Source of the DNA: Atrina japonica
Taxonomy: Eukaryota > Mollusca > Bivalvia > Pterioida > Pinnidae
DNA length: 64,000 bases
Reading direction: 5' to 3'
NCBI GenBank assembly: GCA_030159075.1
Contig: BROG01000026.1
Location: 2,015,501 to 2,079,500 of the forward strand
This document shows, one piece after another, positions 10,101-21,474 of this stretch. The first letter of the stretch is position 1. Every line of letters begins with the position of its first letter. The position numbers were made by a program, and so were the translations under genes. The notes beneath the pieces are model-generated. The model was not told the origin of the DNA and made no database searches. It saw only the letters and a list, made by a program, of their open reading frames with translations.

Positions 10101-13100
10101 ATTTTCATGACCTCCATGCATGTAAAAGTGCGTAAATTCATTTCACACGTCAGGGCTCTAAGTTGCAAGTAAATTACTGAGTAAATTTTTTATTTTGAGA
10201 GTAAATTTTAAGGTCACTTGCCATTTGGTAAGTAAAACATTTTAACAAGACCCATATTTTTATCCCTCACTTACACTGAAAAGGGGGATATTAATTTGGA
10301 TTTGCCCGTCCGTCTGTCTGTCATCATGGCAACAAATATTATCCGATTTTCTTGTAACTTGGTAACAAGGTTAAATGCCTAAAGGGTTTGGCTAAGTTCA
10401 ATCACCACTTTTGACGGAATTGTGGCCCCTTGATTAGCGAAAAATGTCATGTCAACAGCATGAAAATTATATGTTTAAACCTAACCTCAGAAAACTTTAC
10501 CTACAATATGATTGCCCTTGTGCAAAAGGGAGGAAAGCAGCAGATATAGATTTTATGAATTAGCTTGTTTTAACAGACGTAGGTTTCTTATTTCCAATAG
10601 TGAACGTGAGCTGTTATCCATAAACGTCTATAAAATTTGTCATAAATCATCATAAAATGGTCAGGCGATCGAGATTTACCAAAAGACAACAATAAACAAG
10701 ACTGAAGAGTTGGTACACTGTTGCCTTTATATAGTTATTTTGAAATATCAATGCAGGATACTAACTTAAAAATTAAAACATGCATTATTACTTTTATCAC
10801 CTTATCAGCAAATGTTAAAAATTATGTAAATGGATAACAAAATAAATTATGCATGTAAAACCATAAACCTCTATCAATCTTATTCCCGTATATTTTGGTA
10901 ACTGTAGTCTCTGTTTCAAATGGCAAAGCACCAACAAAATCTGTCAGAGTTTGGATTCCGAGCACCGGAAACACATCATTCATGTGTACATTTGTATAAT
11001 AAGCTGATGTCCGACATGATAATGATCACGAAAATGAGAGAATGAAACAGGTTGTTGACTTGCTAGGGCACAAGACAAAAATTTGTAATAGTAATATTTG
11101 TCCATTCTGCTTTATAGGCCATTTGAAACTAAATGTGGACTTTGCTTATCTGCAGTGCTTCTATTATTATGATTATATTTTTATCATTTATAGTTTTGGT
11201 ACGATATATGGGTGGATCTGGAAAACATAATATGGTCATCCGACCCTCAAGGTTCATATTTCATGTAGCCAGAGATTTTCATGTAAGTATCGTATCTTAT
11301 GTGCAGAAGCAGAGATTAATATCCTCAAGATGTGGGTCAAGTAAAAGGCCCCATTTCCAAAGCAAAATTTACTATTTTTTTCCCCAATTTTGAGAAACTT
11401 TACTAAACATGTTCACTGTACAGCTCACATTCGGTACACCAACAAAGAAGAATTTCACAACTTTCAGTACCACTCAATCAAAACTTCCATGTCTTCAAAT
11501 GTAAATCATGTTGTCTGATAATTTGTATTTCTATTTTTTCAATGTAGAAAGCAAGTGTACTTCATAATAATTATATTATGGTCATTCAATGGTCATTTGT
11601 GACATTAAATGATTTAGACCACCCCTTCCCACCCAAAATTAGCTAAGTACTGATGATTTCTTTTGGTGGACCATCTGACAAAATATTTAACGAGTGTTTG
11701 TATTCTAAAGTAAACTTATATTTCAACCAATAATGATAGAAATTCATAGTTGAACAATTGATTGCACGAGATATCTACTTGACTCATATGTTATCAACCA
11801 TTTTCTATTCTTTTTTCAGCACTTTTATTTTCTCCTAGGATTAATACCAGCAGGCATTGTGATTGCTTTTGCAAATGTATATATAGGTGAGTTTATAATT
11901 AGAATGTCTAAAGTTTTGCACACAGTCAAACTGAAAATATTGTTGACCATCAGATACTTGTTATGTGGATGGGGTACTATAATTTTGTCTCTCTAATTGA
12001 AAGCCAATCTCTCATTGCTCCCAGGGGCCTCTGTGGCCTATTGGATAGAGTATTGTACTTTAAACCATGAAATCTCTCACTTTTGGTCAGCGTAGGTTTG
12101 ATTCTTGCTGGAACCTAAGATTATTTTTGTGAGAAAGTTTGCCAGTTTACTTGCAGAAAAATGGTGGTCTCTTCCCGGGGAACATTGTAACCAGGTTTTC
12201 TCCTCCACTATTAAAGAATGGCTGCCACCATATAACCGAAAAATTGTTGAGTACAGCATAAACCAGCATTCAGATTTCAAATTCAAACTACACTGTAATT
12301 GCTCTCATTTTCTGATATATCACGTAGAGGATCTAATGCAATTCGCTATGGGGTCACTTGCAATTAACTTAATAGCTCTTTCAATTTTGTGGAATTGAAC
12401 ACACAAAGTACAGAAGTAGAGACATCTTTTCATAATTTCGTATAGGATTGAATCACCGAAATCATTCCTAATGAAATCTGACAGTTTCTTTATTATGAAA
12501 TAAATTACATGGGCAAGTGAGCTAAAATTGTTCACATTGGAAGCATTTTTTGTTTATAACATATAGGTCTAGCAAGATAAATTGTCACATGTTTACAAAC
12601 ACAACAAGTCTGGTAAATAACAGTGACGGTAGGCTACTTGTTGACATATTAGAATCAAAGTAAAGCACACTGATTTACCCATCACTTTGTCTTCACAGGT
12701 AGAGGGAAATTGACAGATATTCCAGATGGGTATGAGCCAAAAATATGGGAATATTACAGGGTAAGTAAATTAAGATTTGTATGTCATGGACTGATTGGTA
12801 CTATAGTAGATACATAAGAATTTAAACTGGTTGGAACTAAGGTAGATACATAAGGACTTGAACTGGTGGGTACAAGGGTAGATACATAATTACTTGAACT
12901 GGTGGGTACTATGGTAGATACATAAGGACTTGACCTGGTGGGTACTAGGGTAGATACATAATTACTTGAACTGGTGGGTACTAGGGTAGATACATAAGAA
13001 CTTGACCTGGTGGGTACTATTGTAGATACATAAGGACTTGAACTGGTGGGTACAAGGGTAGATACATAATTACTTGAACTGGTGGGTACTAGGGTAGATA

Positions 13101-16100
13101 CATAAGGAATTGACCTGGTGGGTACTAGGGTAGATACATAATTACTTGAACTGGTGGGTACGATTGTAGATACATAAGGACTTGAACTGGTGGGTACTAT
13201 TGTAGACACATAAGGACTTGAACTGGTGGGTACTAGGGTAGATACATAATTACTTGAACTGGTGGGTACTATTGTAGATACATAAAGACTTGAACCAGTG
13301 GGTACTATTGTAGACACATAAGGACTTGAACTGGTGGGTACTAGGGTAGATACATAATTACTAGTACTGGTGGGTACTATTGTAGACACATAAGGACTTG
13401 AACTGGTGGGTACTATTGTAGACACATAAGGACTTGAACTGGTGGGTACTAGGGTAGATACATAAGGACTTGAACTGGTGGGTACTATTGTAGACACATA
13501 AGGACTTGAACTGGTGGGTACTGTTGTAGACACATAAGGACTTGAACTGGTGGGTACTAGGGTAGATACATAAGGACTTGAACTGGTGGGTACTATTGTA
13601 GACACATAAGGACTTGAACTGGTGGGTATTATTGTAGATACATAAGGACTTGAACTGTTGTGTACCAGGGTAGACACATAAGGATTTGAAATGGTGGGTA
13701 CTAGGGAAGATACATAAGGACTTGAACTGGTGGGTATTATTGTAGATAAATAAGGACTTGAACTGGTGGGTATTATTGTAAATAAATAAGGACTTGAACT
13801 GTTGTGTACCAGGGTAGACACATAAGGACTTGAACTGGTGGGTACTAGGGTAGATACATAAGGACTTGAACTGGTGGGTACTATTGTAGATACATAATTA
13901 CTCGAACTGGTGGGTATTATTGTATATACATAAGGACTTGAACTAGTGGGTACTAGGGTAGATACATAATTACTACTGATGGGTACTAGAGCAGGTACAT
14001 AGGTACTTGAATTGGTAGGTAACAGGGTAAATACATAAGGACCTGAACTGGTAGGTACCTGGGTGTTGTCCAATACACATAAGATGACGGGCGGAGTAAC
14101 CTTTAGATTATCATATGGTTGATTCTACTCACTTTTTGGTTACGACATGCTGTGCGGGGAAAAACATTTTATTCTTCACAAGATACTCTCATATGCGGGG
14201 TGACAAGTAAGAACGATCACTCAAGGCAGTGTAATTTTAATGTTATGTTATGTAATGTTATGTAAAATTTAAATCCGTCTAGGTAAAGAAAGGGTTCAGA
14301 AGGCTCCACCCGGCCAGGTTACTTGGATTTTACTATAGATACATAATGACTTGAACTGGTAGGTACTAGGATAGATACATAAAGGACTTGAACTGGTAGG
14401 TACTAGGATAGATACATAAAGGACTTGAATTGGTGTGTACTAGGATAGATACATAAAGGACTTAAACTGGTAGGTACCAGGGTAGATGCATAAAGGCTTG
14501 AATTGGTGTGTACTAGGGTAGATACATAAGGACTTGAATTGGTGTGTACTAGGGTAGATACATAAGGACTTGAATTGGTAGGTACTAGGATAGATACATA
14601 AAGGACTTGAACTGGTAGGTACTAGGATAGATACATAAGGACTTGAACTGGTAGGTACTAGGGTAGATACATAAAGGACTTGAACTGGTAGGTACTAGGA
14701 TAGATACATAAAGGACTTAAACTGGTAGGTACCAGGGTAGATGCATAAAGACTTGAATTGGTGTGTACTAGGGTAGATACATAAGGACTTGAATTGGTGT
14801 GTACTAGGGTAGATACATAAGGACTTGAATTGGTAGGTACCAGGGTAGATACATAAGGACTTGAATTGGTAGGTACCAGGGTAGATACATAAGGACTTGA
14901 ACTGGTAGGTACTAGGATAGATACATAAAGGACTTGAACTGGTAGGTACCAGGGTAGATGCATAAAGACTTGAATTGGTGTGTACTAGGGTAGATACATA
15001 AGGACTTGAATTGGTGTGTACTAGGGTAGATACATAAGGACTTGAATTGGTAGGTACCAGGGTAGATACTTAAGGACTTGAATTGGTAGGTACCAGGGTA
15101 GATACATAAGGACTTGAATTGGTGTGTACTAGGGTAGATACATAAGGACTTGAATTGGTAGGTACCAGGGTAGATACATAAGGACTTGAACTGGTAGGTA
15201 CCAGGGTAGATACATAAGGACTTGAATTGGTAGGTACCAGGGTAGATACATAAAGGTCTTGAACTGGTAGGTACCAGGGTAGATGCATAAAGACTTGAAT
15301 TGGCATGTACTAGGGTAGATACATAAGGACTTGAATTGGTAGGTACTAGGGTAGATGCATAAAGACTTGAATTGGTAGGTAGTAGGATAGATACATAAAG
15401 GACTTGAACTGGTAGGTACCAGGGTAGATGCATAAAGGCTTGAATTGGTGTGTACTAGGGTAGATACATAAAGGACTTGAACTGGTAGGTACCAGGGTAG
15501 ATGCATAAAGGCTTGAATTGGTGTGTACCAGGGTAGATGCATAAAGGCTTGAATTGGTGTGTACTAGGGTAGATACATAAAGACTTGAATTGGTAGGTAC
15601 CAGGGTAGATGCATAAAGGCTTGAATTGGTGTGTACTAGGGTAGATACATAAGGACTTGAATTGGTAGGTACTGGGATAGATACATAAAGGACTTGAACT
15701 GGTAGGTACCAGGGTAGATGCATAAAGGCTTGAATTGGTAGGTACCAGGGTAGATACGTAAGGACTTGAATTGGTAGGTACCAGGGAAGATACATAAGGA
15801 CTTGAACTACATATATAACATGCAAATCGGGACTTTGACAAATTGTCCGTTATCGCAGGGCATCCACTGATTCAAGGTTTCCAATATGGCAGGTTTTACT
15901 GTATATAAGTCCATCAGTTCAGATTAATGTTTATTATTGAAACTAACATTGACAATTTTGTTGTAAACTTGCTTTTAGATAGGGAAGGGGACCTGGAACA
16001 CCACCCCCAAATAAAAAAAGAGGGAACCAAGATCTGTAATTTTAAAAAGTATCTTCTTTGATAGGTGAATAAAAGAAAGAGTCCAACATTCCATATTAGT

Positions 16101-16910
16101 TATTCACCTTTTTGTACTCTTTCCAGAGGCCAATAGAGAGAGTGATTGCTAAATATCGTACACCAGTTGAAAAGATTTACGAGAAGAACCTGCATATTAT
16201 TCAGGAGGAATCTGATAAAATGAAATATAGGTGAGTGTCTAGTTAATCTGTACAGATTTCAATACAGCATTGTAAATCAACATTCTATCAACCAGTACTG
16301 CTTCAACTCTATCAAAGCGAGTCAATTAAAATTTCTGTGTTGGATTTTACTATTGTAAGTTTTCACCTCCTAAATTTTCTAGGGCATGAGTCTTAAATTG
16401 GAAAAAAGTTATGACATTTCAACTATAAAAAGAGAAAACTTAATTTGAAACATTTGTTTGAAAATACTTTATTCTATACTTTGAAATTCCAAATTGGAAA
16501 GTTTTGCATATTTTAGGGGAAATACATTTTCCCACTGGAATGGGTTCTGTAACCAAACCCCCAAAACTGCCTAAGGACATCCCTGTCCTATTCATCTGTC
16601 TTTCAACCAGATGGAGGAACTCATACAACCAATCATTTATCATTTTGCCACTTTTCTCTTTCCAACCAATACTCTTTTTCCTTAGGCACGTCTAGTTGTT
16701 GGATATTCTATTTCATATCACAGGGAGGTGCATCAGTTATAAGATTTTGTATTTTTCAGGAAACTTAGAGAGGCTGTTTATGCACATCAACGTAACAATG
16801 ACAAATACAGAGGCTGGTATTATGTACCCAGGGGACAGAATTACGAAAAGATCCTGGAAAATAAAGCCAAAACCCAAAATGATTCTGTCAGAAAATACCA
16901 AGGGTTTTAA
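7172..16910 (+). CDS. NDUFB5: NDUFB5, NADH dehydrogenase [ubiquinone] 1 beta subcomplex subunit 5
   Basis: Six exons with GT-AG borders join in frame: 7172-7286, 11194-11282, 11820-11886, 12699-12760, 16127-16230 and 16760-16910 (588 nt, 195 residues plus TAA). The family is about 189 residues long. Residues 1 to about 45 are basic and Ser/Gln-rich with few acids, as expected of a mitochondrial presequence. The conserved stretch GKHNMVIRPSRF follows. A hydrophobic segment (FLLGLIPAGIVIAFANVYI, about residues 72-90) is the single membrane helix. Then come IPDGYEP, WEYYRRPIERVIAKY and a C-terminus containing GWYYVPRG. NDUFB5 is an accessory subunit of the membrane arm of respiratory complex I in the inner mitochondrial membrane. 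The start is the first ATG of an exon 1 with a long open frame. Intron 4 (12761-16126) is almost filled by minisatellite and a transposon. An AATAAA lies 54 bases past the stop. Confidence 0.93.
8477..8699. mobile_element. MITE, 223 bp, with terminal inverted repeats
   Basis: Left end TACTGTATGTGTACTTATTTTAGCG and right end GCTAATTCAAATACACATACAGTA are inverted copies, with TA at both borders, as in Tc1/mariner-type insertions. Confidence 0.7.
9090..9855. mobile_element. Dispersed repeat of mollusc type, no intact coding frame
   Basis: It contains GACAAAATTTCAAGGTCATG followed by GGGTCAAAGGTC, then TCTCAAGAACCAGTGGACTA with CAAACTTGACAGGAAA and a terminal GGCCCATAGGGCTGCTTGT. These phrases recur in non-coding repeats of bivalve genomes. 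Frames of about 100 codons on the minus strand are open by chance. Confidence 0.4.
12024..12264 (+). mobile_element. tRNA-derived SINE
   Basis: It starts GGGGCCTCTGTGGCCTATTG (box A region), with GTAGGTTTGATTCTTGCTGG (box B), a body containing GTGAGAAAGTTTGCCAGTTT, and a tail AAAAATTGTTGAGTACAGC. Minus-strand copies lie at 17632-17873, 23195-23385, 23798-23998, 24026-24387 and 55247-55461. It is in intron 3 of NDUFB5. Confidence 0.75.
12786..14060. repeat. 36 bp minisatellite, about 35 copies, in NDUFB5 intron 4
   Basis: The unit GGTGGGTACTAGGGTAGATA-CATAAGGACTTGAACT is exactly 36 bases in nearly every copy, so one minus-strand frame stays open for 429 codons (repeating PTSSSPYVSTLV). That frame has no ATG codon anywhere, so it is not treated as a gene. 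The array begins 25 bases after the exon 4 donor. Confidence 0.95.
14071..14336. mobile_element. Non-autonomous element with one 75 bp repeat unit, inserted in the NDUFB5 minisatellite
   Basis: It is bounded on the left by CACATAAGATGACGGGCGGA and on the right by GGTTACTTGGATTTTACTAT. The interior has a single copy of GATACTCTCATATGCGGGGT-GACAAGTAAGAACG. The same left and right flanks enclose 75 bp arrays at 21475-22192 and 37650-38737. No long inverted repeat ends are seen. Confidence 0.75.
14327..15811. repeat. Second block of the NDUFB5 intron 4 minisatellite, 36/37 bp units, about 40 copies
   Basis: Units are as in 12786-14060, but many carry one extra A (CATAAAGGACTTGAACTGGT), so 36 and 37 base units alternate and the minus-strand frame keeps shifting. 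The short frames of 78-173 codons here (LCIYPGTYQFKS, STLVPTNSSPYV) are by-products. GTGTGT and GTAGGT variants alternate in blocks. Confidence 0.95.
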
Positions 16911-16964
16911 TTTTATACACTTACCCACCCTCCTCCAGGTCATCATGCACTAGTTTAAATGAAA

Positions 16965-16970
16965 AATAAA
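16965..16970 (+). terminator. Polyadenylation signal of NDUFB5
   Basis: AATAAA lies 54 bases after the NDUFB5 stop codon (16908-16910), on the same strand. This is the first canonical signal after the stop and would give a short 3' UTR. Confidence 0.7.
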
Positions 16971-17585
16971 GACATATTACTGAGGGGACGACAACTGTGT
17001 GGATTTCTTTCTTAATTTTATGAAAGCAGATTGTGATCAGAACACATCTCAAATTTGGTATTTTAGTAAGAAAACAAAGTACAAAGTCAGAAAATGAAGG
17101 ACGAAATTAATATTTTCAAGGATGATATGCAGATGAGACTGAATTAAATTCTGTCACAGCCGTCATTGATTACGATAGTTGCTTTCATAATTGTACATAT
17201 TTTAGACAAAAATTAAAAAGATGAAATACATTGTACATTTGTACCAAGTCATGTTCTTTGTTGTCTAACTTGATTGCGTGCATCACATTTCATTTACAGG
17301 AGAGATAATGGTATGTTTCCTGTACATACAAATATAAAGGCATTTAGAATTCTGTCTATTTTAATGGTGCTTTATGCCACACTCAAAATATTTTCAATCA
17401 AACAAGAGTTGCAAACTTTAAATGGCGGAGAAAACACGGTGAAAATATATCCTTGAAAAGAACACCTGTAAATCGGCAAACTTTCTCACAAAACCAGCTT
17501 AAGACTTCGGTGGGGCTTGGACCAGAAGTGCACAGTGCATTACTGTAATATTAACCCTGCCATGGAAGAACCTTCATTACTTTTC
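16971..17585. other. Intergenic, downstream of NDUFB5
   Basis: AT-rich sequence without a recognisable gene or repeat, apart from a SINE-like scrap near 17465-17560 (GTAAATCGGCAAACTTTCTC). It separates NDUFB5 from the tandem array that follows. Confidence 0.5.
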
Positions 17586-17631
17586 TAGTACAGTGGAACC
17601 TGTCTCAAGTGTGAATTTTGAATAGTGTTCT

Positions 17632-17873
17632 AAGTTACACTCAACAAGTTTTGGGTTATGCATGTTATATGATGGCAGTCAGTTTTTAATGGTGGAGGAG
17701 AGAAGTCTGTTGCAAAGTACCCAGGAAGAGACCACCAGCCTTCCGCAAGTAAACTGGCAAACTTTCTTACAAAAGCAGAGCTTTAGGTTCCAGCAGAACT
17801 AGAAGGCTGACCAGAGGTGAGAGACCTCATGGTTCACATTGTGATGCTCTTACCACTGCACCACAGAGATTCC
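17632..17873 (-). mobile_element. tRNA-derived SINE (same family as 12024-12264)
   Basis: Reverse orientation: tail ACTCAACAAGTTTTGGGTTA at the left, then GTAAACTGGCAAACTTTCTT, GGTTCCAGCAG and the tRNA-like head near TGGTGCAGTGGTAAGAGCAT. A pogo-like MITE scrap (ACAGTGGAACCTGTCTCAAG) precedes it at 17590. Confidence 0.7.
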
Positions 17874-17929
17874 TTCTGTCTTGTGAGACCACCTAACATA
17901 CCAAACAACCACTGAAATGTTGTCCATTA

Positions 17930-18655
17930 AAAGGTTTTACATAAAGAATTACTGGTATTGAACAGTTTTATGTAAAGGATTACTGGGATTTAACAGTTTG
18001 ATATAAGGGATTACTGGGATTTAACAGTTTGATATAAGGGATTATTGGGATTTAACATTTTGATATAAAGGGTTTCTGGGATTTAACAGTTTGATATAAA
18101 GGATTACTGGGATTTAACCATTTGATATAAAGGATTACTGGGATCTAACAGTTTGATATAAGGGATTACTGGGATTTAACAGTTTGATATAAAGGATTAC
18201 TGGGATTTAACATTTTGATATAAAGGATTACTGGGATTTAATTGTTTGATATAAAGGGTTTCTGGGATTTAACTTTCATATAAAGGATTACTGGTATTGA
18301 ACAGTTTGATATAAAGGATTACTGGGATTTAACAGTTTGATATAAAGGATTACTGGGATTTAACTGTTTGATATAAAGGATTACTGGGATTTAACAGTTT
18401 GATATAACAGATTACTGGGATTTAACAGTTTGATGTTAAGGATTACTGGTATTTAACCATTTGATATAAAGGATTACTGGGATTTAACTTTGATATAAAG
18501 GATTACTGGGATTTAACTTTGATATAAAGGATTACTGGGATTTAACATTTTGATATAACAGATTACTGGGATTTAACTTTGATATAAAGGATTACTGGTA
18601 TTGAACAGTTTGATATAAAGGATTACTGGGATTAAACAGTTTGATATAAAGAATT
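17930..18655. repeat. 31 bp tandem array, about 23 copies
   Basis: The unit GATATAAAGGATTACTGGGA-TTTAACAGTTT has small indels (some units lack CAGTT). The same phrase, as GGATTATTTGACAGTTTTAT, forms the outer arm of the hairpin that follows, so the array appears to have grown from that element's end. Confidence 0.92.
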
Positions 18656-18935
18656 ATATTATAATTTTATAAAAAGGATTATTTGACAGTTTTATATTAT
18701 ACAATTATGGACTTTTGAGTGATGAATATGGTGTAATATTGACCAGAAAACCAATATTGACATCTGCTATCATGTAATGTTGACCTGAAATCCAATATTG
18801 ACCTGAGGTGATAGTCGAGGTCATTATTGGTTTTCTGGTCAATATTACACCTGACCATATTCATCCACTCAAAAGTCCATAATTGTATAATTTAAAACTG
18901 TCAAATAATCCTTTATGTAAAACTGTTTTATTGTA
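18656..18935. mobile_element. Hairpin element with arms of about 100 bp
   Basis: The left arm contains AATTATGGACTTTTGAGTGA, ATATGGTGTAATATTGACCA and GAAAACCAATA. The right arm is its inverse (TATTGGTTTTCTGGTCAATA ... CACTCAAAAGTCCATAATT). Both arms end in AATAATCCTTT/AAAGGATTATT. A third end copy is at about 19400-19438. Confidence 0.8.
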
Positions 18936-18989
18936 TAAATATTTAGATACATGTATATATACTATACCTACAATGTAAGTAACATTCGG

Positions 18990-19243
18990 GAGTCAGCCTG
19001 GCTCAGTTGGTAGCACACTCGACTCTTTGATTGTGAGTGAGTCAAGCCGGGGGCAGGTTGGTTTCCCATGATTCGGATGAGACAGTAAAAACCGAGGTCC
19101 TGCGTCACAATAGGTGTTGGCACGTTAAAGAACCCTCACTGCTCAATGGCCTTATGTGACGAGCAGAATTTTAAGCCCTTCACCGGAATATGGTGACATC
19201 TGCATATGAGTGAGACATTAAACAACAATAAACGAACAAACAA
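18990..19243 (+). mobile_element. tRNA-derived SINE with conserved central domain
   Basis: tRNA-like head CCTGGCTCAGTTGGTAGCAC with a degraded box B. The central part holds GGTGTTGGCACGTTAAAGAA followed by CCCTCACTGCTCAATGGCC, and the tail TGAGACATTAAACAACAATA. It differs in the head from the SINEs at 6036 and 12024. Confidence 0.75.
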
Positions 19244-19512
19244 GTAACTATCGGAGCTATTCCAATCGTGTAAAAGGGAATTTCCATATTCTGTTTTTAG
19301 AAATGATATTCACTGGTTTTCCATAGAATATGTAGATATATTTTTATAGGTTAAATACTGGCTTATTCAATCAGAAACTGTTTATTTTTTATTTGTATAA
19401 TAAAAAGGATTATTTAACAGTTTTATATAAAAGATTATTCATTTGCTAGGAACTGTGTATTTGACCATCCTGTACTAAATATCAAAAGAAATTATCTTTT
19501 TCAAATTATCAT

Positions 19513-19680
19513 GTTTTGCAGGTGTGGGCCCAAATAGGTCAGTTGGAAAGAGCATCCTGCTATTGTTTGGAAGGTTCTGGGTTCATTTCCCAGCCTGCAA
19601 CATGTATAAGGCAACATAAAAACTGTTGCAAAATTGCAAACCAAACACAATATGTCCCTGCACCTTTCAGCCGCCAAACA
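19513..19680 (+). mobile_element. tRNA-related SINE head
   Basis: AATAGGTCAGTTGGAAAGAGCATCCTG resembles a tRNA D-arm and anticodon arm, and GTTCTGGGTTCATTTCCCAG resembles a T-arm with box B. The 5' end and the CCA are absent, and the body continues into non-tRNA sequence, so it is not a functional tRNA gene. Confidence 0.5.
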
Positions 19681-19702
19681 AGATTGAGCATTTTTTATTT
19701 GC

Positions 19703-19875
19703 AATACACTGAAACTTGCATTAAAGACCACTTCTGTATAAAGGGCACCTGCCTATAAAGGCTATTCAAACATAACCTTTGTTAATTGATTTACTGAATA
19801 AATTTCTTTATAAAAACCACCTGTCTATAATGGCTATTTCTGCTTGTTCCTTTGAGTGGCCTTCATAGACAAGTT
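19703..19875. mobile_element. Fragment of a pogo-like MITE
   Basis: ACACTGAAACTTGCATTAAAGACC and TATAAAGGGCACCTGCCTAT recall the 'cagtaaaacctg...ataaagaccacc' ends of the elements at 50955-51283 and 58678-58862. The right end is not preserved. Confidence 0.4.
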
Positions 19876-20760
19876 TTTAAATGTAATTGAAAAAAAGATC
19901 AACAATTCCTGATATTCCACCATTTTTATTACCAGACTGGATTTCATTCACTTCATGTATAACACCAATTCAATTACACATACATTTTTAACAAACACAA
20001 CAATACCTAGTACTCCTACATATACAATTCTTTACTCAATTTACTTTTCCTCATCTTAAAGCAGAGGGTACGTAAGATACACAATTTATTATACAAAATG
20101 TTTGCTTTGTACAATATGTTCCTCATTGCTTATTGCTCAAGTGTGTTTGGGGAGGACCTTGACACACAAAAATACAAAAACAAAAAGTTTACAGTATGTG
20201 TTCATGGTATATTTTTGACACATCTGAGCTACCTTAGATCTGTTTATTTGTACTGATTGTATGGTGTCAAGAATCAGCCATTTTTGCTAATTAAGCTATG
20301 ACTAAAGAAATAAATACTACTTTGAGCATTAAAATACTTTGAGGCTACTAAAACAAAAAGACCAGAAAAATAACATAGTGAGTTCAAGAATTATTCACTT
20401 TACAAAATTCACAACAACACAAGTTGTTCTTTTCTCTCACAGATATAAGTTATTTATCCGTTTATTTGTCTGAAGTCTTTCTGAGTTAAAACAATTTTTC
20501 AGTCACATGGTGGCAGCCATTTTCTATACGTTGAAGAAGAAAAAAAAACAGATTACAATTTAGGGCCTACCTGAAAGTTATCAGTAGCCTTCCACAAGTA
20601 AACAGAAAACAATATCATCATGATCAGTTTAGGTTGCATCGGGACTCGATCCTTGCGCCCACTGAAACATGATTAATACAATAGCAAAATGCACAAACCA
20701 CTGGACCACATCAATATACTACATACTTACAAATTTACGCCCCTGCTTATTCTCACCATT
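19876..20760. other. Intergenic AT-rich stretch, nothing identified
   Basis: No open frame, splice-bounded exon or clear repeat was found, apart from a SINE-like scrap near 20590-20710. Confidence 0.4.
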
Positions 20761-20769
20761 TTATGACAA

Positions 20770-20771
20770 CA

Positions 20772-20802
<31 letters not shown>
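20770..20802. repeat. (CAT)n microsatellite
   Basis: About 11 perfect trinucleotide repeats. Confidence 0.95.
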
Positions 20803-20849
20803 TTAAATTTGCCCTATATCACCACAGTCTTAAGGATGACATATATGTC

Positions 20850-20965
20850 CATGCTTCAATTTTTTAGCTTGAAAATTTCGCTTTCATTTTCAATTAATCC
20901 TCTTATCCAAGGACGAAAAAAAAACAGCAAAAATTAAACAGGAGAAAATTTCCAGGTACACAGTA
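20850..20965. mobile_element. Fragment of the GAAAATTTCGC...CCAGGTA MITE family
   Basis: TTTTAGCTTGAAAATTTCGC at the left and GGAGAAAATTTCCAGGTACA at the right are inverted, like the copy at 58500-58605. Confidence 0.55.
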
Positions 20966-21286
20966 ATTGATTGCCTAACAAGCACCTGAAAAACTGAGAC
21001 TTGTTGCAAATGAAGATAAGCAGACACATTAATTGCAATTTTCCTCATCAGACAGATTTCAAGTTCAGTCGGGATAAGATTTAAATCTTGCACATGCAAC
21101 ACTTGATTTCACTGATTTATTCTTATATTACATTTATTCACAAAGCCTTGTTTGTTATCAAACTTAATATCCTGTACAAACACATACAAACATTAACTCA
21201 AGCATTTCAAAACAATATTCACACCTATATTCTTCTCTTCATCAATTAACTCCGTTTCCCTAAAACCACATTTACACTAACCCATT

Positions 21287-21473
21287 TAAATTGATGGTAA
21301 AGTCCACTGTCAGAACTTAGGGTTGTATATGTAAAAAAAAAAAGACATTTTGCAATGATTTTACTTGCAATAATAACTCCTTTACCCCTATATTGTGACA
21401 GTAGACCATACCTCTTAATTGATTCTGGGCCAGTCTACTTTTGACAATAGGGGTTGATGAGTTGCTATTGACA
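21287..21473. mobile_element. Palindromic MITE of the 4767-4996 family
   Basis: It shares GGTAAAGTCCACTGTCAGAA, GACAGTAGACCATACC and the end AATAGGGGTTGATGAGTT with copies at 4767-4996 and 23403-23624. Confidence 0.6.
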
Positions 21474-21474
21474 A

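Larger units (their letters stand above)
7287..11193 (+). other. NDUFB5 intron 1
   Basis: A 3.9 kb AT-rich intron. It holds a short G/GT run at 7357-7381, a MITE at 8477-8699, a dispersed repeat at about 9090-9855, and a fragment near 10261-10345 with GTCCGTCTGTCTGTC, a motif common in molluscan repeats. No exon was seen. Confidence 0.6.

Noticed and set aside
12784..14073. 429-codon antisense frame in NDUFB5 intron 4
   Set aside because: Purely repetitive, with no ATG codon. It is open only because the 36-base unit is a multiple of three, and it breaks as soon as 37-base units appear.
14658..15841. Several antisense frames of 78-173 codons (LCIYPGTYQFKS and similar)
   Set aside because: Overlapping frames of the same minisatellite; no independent support.
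19513..19600. Possible tRNA gene
   Set aside because: D- and T-arm-like parts exist but the acceptor stem does not pair and the sequence continues as a SINE body.
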